Part shown: positions 26,825 through 32,615 of the stretch, piece after piece
How the letters are laid out: every line of letters begins with the position of its first letter
How positions within the stretch are numbered: position 1 is the stretch's first letter
DNA from: an uncultured Erythrobacter sp.
GTDB lineage: Bacteria > Pseudomonadota > Alphaproteobacteria > Sphingomonadales > Sphingomonadaceae
Direction: 5' to 3'
Length of the DNA: 32,615 nt
Assembly (NCBI GenBank): GCA_938015255.1
Contig: CALLQC010000035.1
Span: 1 to 32,615 of the forward strand
The notes under the pieces: generated by a model
Databases searched by the model: none
Told to the model about the DNA's origin: nothing
Seen by the model: only the letters and a program-made list of their open reading frames with translations
Translations under genes and position numbers: made by a program

Positions 26825-27495
26825 CGCAGATCATTGCCATCCGGCCCGAGCCGGGGCTTTCGGCCACGCTGGAGGCGGGGCGAAAACTCGGTCTCGACAT
26901 TCACGGCATGCCGCTTTTCGAAATCCGCCCGGTTGTATGGGATGCGCCCGATCCAGCGAGCGTAGACGCGCTGTTGATCGGCAGCGCGAACGCCGTCCGG
27001 CACGGCGGGACACAGCTCACCCATTTTCTTGATAAACCTGCCTATGTTGTTGGAGATCATACGCAATCTGTTTGCAAGGATGCTGGTTTGCAGGTTGCGG
27101 CAGTGGGCAGTGGGGGGCTGCAATTGGTGCTGGATGCGATTGCACCACCGCTCAGATTGCTGCGCATATCCGGCAGGCAGCACGTGCCGCTTTCCCCGCC
27201 TGATGGCGTCAGCATTCGAACTGTCATCGCATATGAAAGCGCAGCCCTGCCGCTCGATCCTGCCGGGCTTGGGCTGAGCAGTGATCGTGCGATCGTGTTG
27301 CTGCATTCCGCAATAGCAGCCGAGCATTTCGCCGCCGAATGCGATCGTCTCTCAATCGATCGGGGCCGGCTGCAATTGGCTGTTTTTGGCCCCCGCATCG
27401 CTTCATCTGCGGGCAAGGGTTGGGCGGATATCCACGTCGCAGAGCGCCCCAGGGATGCCGACCTTCTGGCCATGGTGCGCGCTCTGTGCCAATAA
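26821..27495 (+). CDS. hemD: Uroporphyrinogen-III synthase
   Basis: 224 aa, GTGA overlap with hemC, 'LIGSANAVRHGG', 'PAYVVGDHTQSVCKDAGLQV', 'LRISGRQHVPL', 'VLLHSAIAAEHFAAE'. Confidence 0.85.
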   Translation: MTQIIAIRPEPGLSATLEAGRKLGLDIHGMPLFEIRPVVWDAPDPASVDALLIGSANAVRHGGTQLTHFLDKPAYVVGDHTQSVCKDAGLQVAAVGSGGLQLVLDAIAPPLRLLRISGRQHVPLSPPDGVSIRTVIAYESAALPLDPAGLGLSSDRAIVLLHSAIAAEHFAAECDRLSIDRGRLQLAVFGPRIASSAGKGWADIHVAERPRDADLLAMVRALCQ

Positions 27496-27550
27496 TGTAA
27501 CAAATATCCTTGCTCTGGTGGGAGCGCAAAGGGTCGTGGATCGGAATACA

Positions 27551-28474
27551 ATGGAATCGAAATATGGCAGCCGGCGAAAGCCGTCATCGGGCAAAGGGGT
27601 GCTTCTCGCAGCGCTCTCTTCCTTCGCCATCGGCGGCGCTCTGGTGGGTTATGTCGTCTGGTACAATGCCAATCAGACAGAAGAGACAGGGGTTACGATA
27701 GAGGAGACGGCGGCGCTTGATCCGGGCCCGGCCGCATCGCCGACCGCGCTGACTTCTCCGTCTCCGACCCCGCTATCCGAGCCGATAGAGCCAGAAAACG
27801 CAGAAGAAGCGGTTGAGGCTGTGACCGGATTGGCAGAGCAGCAAGGCGGGCTGGACCAGAGGCTTGCAGCCGCCGAACAGAGGCTGGCCCGGCTAGACCT
27901 TCAGGCACAGGCCGCCGCCGGCAATGCCGCGCGCGCAGAGGGACTGCTTATCGCCTTTGCCACCCGCCGCGCGATTGAGCGCGGGGCGGAGCTTGGCTAT
28001 CTGGCGGACCAATTGCGGCTGCGATTTGGCGACCAGCGGCCCAACGCAGTCAACACCATCATCAATTTTTCGCGCAGCGATCCGCCGATCCGGATCGATA
28101 CATTGCTGGCGCGGCTTGAGGGATTGGGGCCGCAGATTACGGAAAGTGACGAAGGGCCAAGCTGGGCCAAGCTGCGCGACGAACTGGGTTCACTGTTTGT
28201 AATCCGCCGTGAAAGCACGCCGTCACCCCAGCCGGAACGCAGGCTTGAGCGGGCGCGTTTTGCGCTTGAACAGGGGCGTTACCAAAACGCAATCGACGAA
28301 ATCCGCAATATGCCCGGTGCAGACAAAGCGGAGGCATGGATTGCCGATGCTGAAAAATTCCGCGATGCAATGGCCGCGCTTGAGAATATCGAAACGGCAG
28401 CCGTGCTCGATCAGAGCGGTCTGCGCGATGGCGCTGGCAATCTGGTGAACCAGCGCAGTCCGGTTGAGAACTAG
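27551..28474 (+). CDS. Single-TM coiled-coil protein, candidate alphaproteobacterial Mic60/mitofilin-like (COG4223-type)
   Basis: N-terminal basic stretch plus TM 'GVLLAALSSFAIGGALVGYVVWYN', coiled coil 'GGLDQRLAAAEQRLARLDLQAQAAAGNAARAEGLLIAFATRRAIERGAELGYLADQLRLRFG', position directly after hemC-hemD. The longer ORF start (27386) overlaps hemD. Confidence 0.65.
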   Translation: MESKYGSRRKPSSGKGVLLAALSSFAIGGALVGYVVWYNANQTEETGVTIEETAALDPGPAASPTALTSPSPTPLSEPIEPENAEEAVEAVTGLAEQQGGLDQRLAAAEQRLARLDLQAQAAAGNAARAEGLLIAFATRRAIERGAELGYLADQLRLRFGDQRPNAVNTIINFSRSDPPIRIDTLLARLEGLGPQITESDEGPSWAKLRDELGSLFVIRRESTPSPQPERRLERARFALEQGRYQNAIDEIRNMPGADKAEAWIADAEKFRDAMAALENIETAAVLDQSGLRDGAGNLVNQRSPVEN

Positions 28475-28483
28475 CGCCGAAAA

Positions 28484-29710
28484 CTAGGCTTTTAACAGCT
28501 CCGGCAGATCGCCGGATACGCCGCGGGCTTCGTCCATAAAGAATGTTTTGAGCGCTCCTGTGCGCTGAACGCCGGCCATGCCGAGCCTGCGCACCGCGCT
28601 GGCAGCTTTGCCCGGCACGCCGAACAGCCGCGTAAGACCGTCAGTGGCGAGCGCGACCATGAAACTGTCTAGCCCGCGCCAGTTCTCGTAACGCTTCAGC
28701 AGCTGAGCATCGCCCGGATCAAGTCCGATCCGCGCTCCATCAGCCAGAACCTCGACCAATGCAGCGGCATCGCGCAGGCCAAGGTTCAGCCCCTGCCCTG
28801 CAATCGGGTGAATGCCGTGCGCTGCATCGCCAATCAGCGCCAGCCGCTCGCTCGTGATCTTGGCCGTATGATGAAAGCCCAGCGGCCAGCTAGATCTTGC
28901 TCCCACGCTGGTCACTTCGCCCAGCACATCGCCCATGCGTTTTTGAACCTCTGCCATGAACGCGCGGTCGCCCAGTTTGACGACGCCGGCGCCATCCTCT
29001 TCCGAAACGGTCCAAACCAGCGAGCTGCGATGCGTGCCATCGGCATCATCGTTCATCGGCAACAGCGCGAAAGGGCCTGCGGGATAGAAGATTTCCCACG
29101 CAACATTGCCGTGCGGTCTGGAATGGGTGAGGCCTGCGATAATCGCGCGGTGTTTGTAATCCCATTTGGCAATCGTGATGCCCGCAGCGTCCCGTGTGGG
29201 AGAACCGCGACCTTCCGCGCCGACCATAAGGCGGCCTTTCAGCTTTTGTGGCTCGCCCCCTTCGACACTGACCACCGCGGCTGCGCCATATTCGCTGCGC
29301 TGACGTTCAATCACTTCGGCTTTTGACACCCAGTTGATCAAGGGCTCGTCTGCTGCCGCCTCGAACAAGGCGAGGCGCAGCCGGCGATTGGGGAACATGC
29401 GGCCCAGCGTGCCTTCATGCGCTTCGGGCTGAAAATCGATCCGGCCCGGCAGGTTCTGGTCGGTCACGGCGATGCTGGCGATGTCGCAGGCGAACTCTTC
29501 GAGCCCCTCGGCAATGCCGATATTGCGAAACAGGTGCCAGCTCGCGGTCGAGATCGCGGTGGCGCGGTCGTCAAAACCCTCTGCCGTCAGCTCCGCCGGA
29601 TCGGCGCGGTCGATGACATGGCTGGACATGCCTTTTTTGGCGGCGGCGAGCGCCAGTGTCATACCGACAAGTCCGCCGCCCAGAATAAGAAGATCGCGAG
29701 ATTCGTTCAT
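28484..29710 (-). CDS. UbiH/UbiF/VisC/COQ6-family FAD-dependent hydroxylase
   Basis: 'DLLILGGGLVGMTLALAAAKKGMSSHVIDRAD' FAD motif, 'FDDRATAISTASWHLFRNIG', 'RLALIGDAAHGIHPIAGQGLNLGLRDAAAL'. Start ATG 29710 preferred over 29803. Confidence 0.92.
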   Translation of the reverse strand: MNESRDLLILGGGLVGMTLALAAAKKGMSSHVIDRADPAELTAEGFDDRATAISTASWHLFRNIGIAEGLEEFACDIASIAVTDQNLPGRIDFQPEAHEGTLGRMFPNRRLRLALFEAAADEPLINWVSKAEVIERQRSEYGAAAVVSVEGGEPQKLKGRLMVGAEGRGSPTRDAAGITIAKWDYKHRAIIAGLTHSRPHGNVAWEIFYPAGPFALLPMNDDADGTHRSSLVWTVSEEDGAGVVKLGDRAFMAEVQKRMGDVLGEVTSVGARSSWPLGFHHTAKITSERLALIGDAAHGIHPIAGQGLNLGLRDAAALVEVLADGARIGLDPGDAQLLKRYENWRGLDSFMVALATDGLTRLFGVPGKAASAVRRLGMAGVQRTGALKTFFMDEARGVSGDLPELLKA

Positions 29711-29774
29711 GTGCCTGCTGTCACCTTGCGCGTGTTCATTGCGAATACCATTTCTCCCGCCTAGAGGTTTCGCC

Positions 29775-31835
29775 GTGTCAGAGGCAAGTTCCATCATCAC
29801 CACCGCGCGTCATTTCGTTGCATGGCTCGTTGCACTGTTTGCAATGCTGGCTGTCCCGGCCGGGGCTCAGGACATTCCGAGCGAGGCGCGCTACGGTGAT
29901 GAGAACATTTCGGCAGAGCTGCTTGCCGATGGGATGCCGCAGGCGGGCGAAGAGTGGATGCTCGCGCTCAAGTTCAATCCCAGCGCGCCTGAATGGCACG
30001 GTTACTGGTCCAACCCCGGTGATGCCGGGCAGGGCATGATGCTCCGCCTTGCGCTGCCCGATGGCTGGGAGATGGGTGAGCCGCTTTACCCGGTGCCTGA
30101 CACGCTGCTGATTTCCGGCCTGATGAACCACATTTACGAAGGCGAATATGCCGTTCTCGTACCTGTAAGCGTGCCAGCAGGGGCGGCGGTGTCCTCCGTC
30201 CCTGCAGTCTCCGGACATGTCGAGTATCTCGCCTGTACTGATCGTGTCTGTGTGCCGCAGGATGCCGTGCTGACGATAGGCATGGGCGGCGATTTTGCGC
30301 GCTGGCGCGCTGAGGTCGCACCGCTCCTTGATGCCAAGGGAGCGTTTGAACTGCGCGCAGATCGCCTTCGCGTGGCGATACCCCTGCCTGAAAGCGTGCC
30401 ACTGTCATCCCCGCACCTGTTTGTATCGAACACACGGCTGGTTTCATACGCAGCAATCCAGACCTTTATGCGTGATGGTGACACTCTGGTCGCCGAACTT
30501 CCGCTCGATCAATTTGGAACTGGCGATGCCAGCGAGGTTTCCGGCATCCTCGCGTTCGGTGATGGAACTGGCGTGCGCTTTAAAGCAGCGCCGGGCGAAG
30601 TGCCTGAAGCGGGCATCAAGATAGCGGGACCGGTCGGCGCCGATGTTCCGCCGCTCTGGACGCTGATCCTGGGCGCGCTGGTGGGTGGTTTGATCCTCAA
30701 CATAATGCCCTGCGTCTTCCCGATCCTTTCGCTAAAGGCCATCTCTCTGGCCCGCGCAGGCGAGAGCGAGGGCGCGGCGCGCAGTGAGGGGCTGGCCTAT
30801 ACGGCAGGCGTGGTGCTGTCTTGCGTTGCGCTGGGCGGGATCATGCTGGCCCTGCGCGCGGCGGGCGAGCAGGTCGGCTGGGCGTTCCAGCTGCAAAGCC
30901 CCGCAGTTGTGATCGCGTTGCTGGTGCTGGCCACCGCTATCACGATGAATTTCGCCGGAGTGTTTGAATTGCCCAGCATTGATACGGGGAGCGGTCAAGG
31001 GCGCGGGGCATTTGCAACGGGGATCCTGGCAGCGGTTGCAGCGACGCCGTGCACCGGGCCGTTTATGGCCGCAGCCTTGGGCGCGGCGCTGCTCCTTCCG
31101 GCTCCGGTTGCCTTGATGCTGTTCGCTATGCTGGGTCTGGGACTTGCCCTGCCATTCCTGCTGATCGGCTTTGTGCCCGCATTGCGGCGCATGCTGCCCA
31201 AGCCCGGTGCTTGGATGGACCGGTTCCGCCGCATCATGGCGATCCCGATGGGCCTGACCGCGCTCGCGCTGATCTGGTTGACCGTGCAGTTGGGCGGGCG
31301 CGGCTTCGGCATTTTCGCACTGGTGATGCTGTTCGGTATCGTGCTGGCGCTGGCGGTAGTCGGGCGCTTGCAGAAAGCGGGCAAGATGGCGTGGCCCGCA
31401 TTCGGCCTGGTCGCTGCACCGTTCCTAATCTTCGGAGCCTTTGCCCTGCCATCAAGCTATGCAGCGCAAGCAGGCAAGACCAAAGAATCAATTCATCAGC
31501 CGCTTGAGTTCAGCCGGGAGGCTTTGGCCGAGGCGCGACGCTCAGGGCAGCCTGTATTTCTGTGGTTTACAGCCGATTGGTGCGTGACCTGCAAAGTCAA
31601 TGAAAGCATCGCGATCGAGCGGGAGGCAGTGGCGGATGCCTTTGAGAAGGCGGGCGTCATCACCATGGTCGGCGATTGGACCGTGCGTGACGAGGAGATT
31701 ACGATGTTCCTGACCGAGCAGGGCGCAGCGGGAGTGCCGCTTTACCTATGGTATGCGCCCGGCGAGGAGGCCGAGCAATTGCCGCAGGTGCTTACGCCGG
31801 ATCTTCTGGAGGCTCAGGCTCAGGCTCAGGAGTAG
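29775..31835 (+). CDS. dsbD: Thiol:disulfide interchange protein DsbD-family
   Basis: Signal peptide '...MLAVPAGAQ', N-terminal 'YLACTDRVCVPQDAVL', TM domain 'MPCVFPILSLKAISLA' and 'AATPCTGPFMAAALGAAL', C-terminal thioredoxin 'FTADWCVTCKVNE'. GTG start at 29775 preferred over 29472. Confidence 0.92.
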   Translation: MSEASSIITTARHFVAWLVALFAMLAVPAGAQDIPSEARYGDENISAELLADGMPQAGEEWMLALKFNPSAPEWHGYWSNPGDAGQGMMLRLALPDGWEMGEPLYPVPDTLLISGLMNHIYEGEYAVLVPVSVPAGAAVSSVPAVSGHVEYLACTDRVCVPQDAVLTIGMGGDFARWRAEVAPLLDAKGAFELRADRLRVAIPLPESVPLSSPHLFVSNTRLVSYAAIQTFMRDGDTLVAELPLDQFGTGDASEVSGILAFGDGTGVRFKAAPGEVPEAGIKIAGPVGADVPPLWTLILGALVGGLILNIMPCVFPILSLKAISLARAGESEGAARSEGLAYTAGVVLSCVALGGIMLALRAAGEQVGWAFQLQSPAVVIALLVLATAITMNFAGVFELPSIDTGSGQGRGAFATGILAAVAATPCTGPFMAAALGAALLLPAPVALMLFAMLGLGLALPFLLIGFVPALRRMLPKPGAWMDRFRRIMAIPMGLTALALIWLTVQLGGRGFGIFALVMLFGIVLALAVVGRLQKAGKMAWPAFGLVAAPFLIFGAFALPSSYAAQAGKTKESIHQPLEFSREALAEARRSGQPVFLWFTADWCVTCKVNESIAIEREAVADAFEKAGVITMVGDWTVRDEEITMFLTEQGAAGVPLYLWYAPGEEAEQLPQVLTPDLLEAQAQAQE

Positions 31836-32379
31836 GACCGGTAGCTGGCGGTACTGGAGGTGCGATCCCCCGGCATTCGTCCACAAATGCGCTCGGCGCG
31901 TCGCTGGGGTTGAGAGTAACCATCCCTGCGCCCGGAACCGTCAGTGTAATCTGGCGCGGACCTGACAGCGGCTCCCACACGGTATCGGCAGCCGGTGCCT
32001 GACCCTGCCAGACCGTTTGCGATCCGATTTTCGTCGCATCAACCTCCAGCCGGCCGATGGAGCCGTTGCCCACCATCGCCAGCAGCGCCTCGGCATTCTC
32101 GTCCGCCGGAGAAATGCGAGTGATGCGCAGCAAATCGGATTGCCCATCGCGGTCAACGCAGGTCAGCGAGACCAGAGCAGGCTGACCCGGAACCCCGTAA
32201 ATGATGCGATCGGCCTCACTGCTCTGCGCCCACATCGCGCCTTCGGTGTCAGGCGAGGGCAGCGGCTCGGACGCATAGGTCGGCTCGCTCGCAGGCATCT
32301 CGCGGTCCAGCCCCGCGTCTGTGGGCGGCGGCTTGCAGGCGGCGAGGGCTAGGAGCGGGAGAGTAGCGATTATTCTCAA
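31792..32379 (-). CDS. Small lipoprotein of unknown function with Pro-Glu repeat C-terminus
   Basis: 'MRIIATLPLLALAACKPPP' lipobox; TTG start overlaps the uvrB stop; C-terminus 'PTPEPEPEPPEDPA'. Confidence 0.7.
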   Translation of the reverse strand: MRIIATLPLLALAACKPPPTDAGLDREMPASEPTYASEPLPSPDTEGAMWAQSSEADRIIYGVPGQPALVSLTCVDRDGQSDLLRITRISPADENAEALLAMVGNGSIGRLEVDATKIGSQTVWQGQAPAADTVWEPLSGPRQITLTVPGAGMVTLNPSDAPSAFVDECRGIAPPVPPATGPTPEPEPEPPEDPA

Positions 32380-32615
32380 GGTTTCCCACCCATACGTTTG
32401 TACCGGGTCTTCCCGTAGCGCGTCTTGCGCGTGCCGGGGCGGCCTGCGTCAGAGCGGCCGACCTTTGGCGCTTTCTTCTCGCTGTCCGGCAAGCCCAACT
32501 CGTCATTTTCCAGCCGCCGGATTTCGTCGCGCAGGCGGCCCGCTTCTTCGAATTCGAGGTTCGCCGCTGCATCGCGCATACGCTTTTCCAGGTCTTCGAT
32601 ATAGCTGCGCAGATT
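32376..32615 (-). CDS. uvrB: UvrABC system protein B, C-terminal fragment (runs off window edge)
   Basis: 'NLRSYIEDLEKRMRDAAANLEFEEAGRLRDEIRRLENDELGL' UVR domain at the C-terminus. Confidence 0.88.
   Translation of the reverse strand, partial: NLRSYIEDLEKRMRDAAANLEFEEAGRLRDEIRRLENDELGLPDSEKKAPKVGRSDAGRPGTRKTRYGKTRYKRMGGKP

Noticed and set aside
27386-27550. N-terminal extension of the Mic60-like ORF inside hemD
   Set aside because: Overlaps hemD out of frame; ATG 27551 precedes a normal basic + TM N-terminus.
29472-29774. N-terminal extension of the DsbD ORF overlapping the UbiH gene
   Set aside because: Extension is antisense to UbiH coding sequence; the signal peptide begins near GTG 29775, so the shorter start is more plausible.
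1-32615. tRNA/rRNA genes, mobile elements, phage or defence systems
   Set aside because: None recognised by eye on either strand; tRNAscan-SE, ISfinder and DefenseFinder would be needed to be definitive.

Overview
This looks like an ordinary, gene-dense alphaproteobacterial chromosome segment. Protein style and gene neighbourhoods suggest Sphingomonadales/Erythrobacteraceae, but that is inference. I found no RNA genes, CRISPR arrays, transposases or phage genes. Main blocks: (1) 3-7291 (+), a capsule/polysaccharide ABC-export operon (NTP-transferase C-terminus, GT4, KpsE-like, KpsM-like, KpsT-like ATPase with a TPR-containing C-terminal extension, GT4, KpsD/Wza-like lipoprotein). (2) 7353-10395, a membrane protein, a secreted YbjN-like protein, a DCC-family protein and an FMN alpha-hydroxy-acid oxidase. 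(3) 10735-14187, a succinate-semialdehyde-type dehydrogenase divergent from alanine dehydrogenase, then a cyanide-insensitive alternative oxidase. (4) 14184-19234 (-), FAH-family hydrolase, maleylacetoacetate isomerase, glutaryl-CoA dehydrogenase and acetyl-CoA synthetase. (5) 19300-22108 (-), an atypical orphan receiver, a membrane-anchored HhH protein and a VWA lipoprotein with a Pro15 tract. (6) 22223-25835 (-), flippase-gpsA-tsaD, divergent from hemC-hemD and a Mic60-like membrane protein (+). (7) 28484-32615, UbiH-type hydroxylase, DsbD, a small lipoprotein and the UvrB C-terminus. No clearly novel multi-gene system is evident. The best leads are the KpsT-TPR fusion, a palindrome overlapping the alanine dehydrogenase -35 box, a 340-bp gap with a candidate 52-aa ORF and hairpins, the Mic60-like protein beside hemCD, and the receiver with a substituted acidic pocket. 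All product names are from reading motifs by eye; no database search was run.
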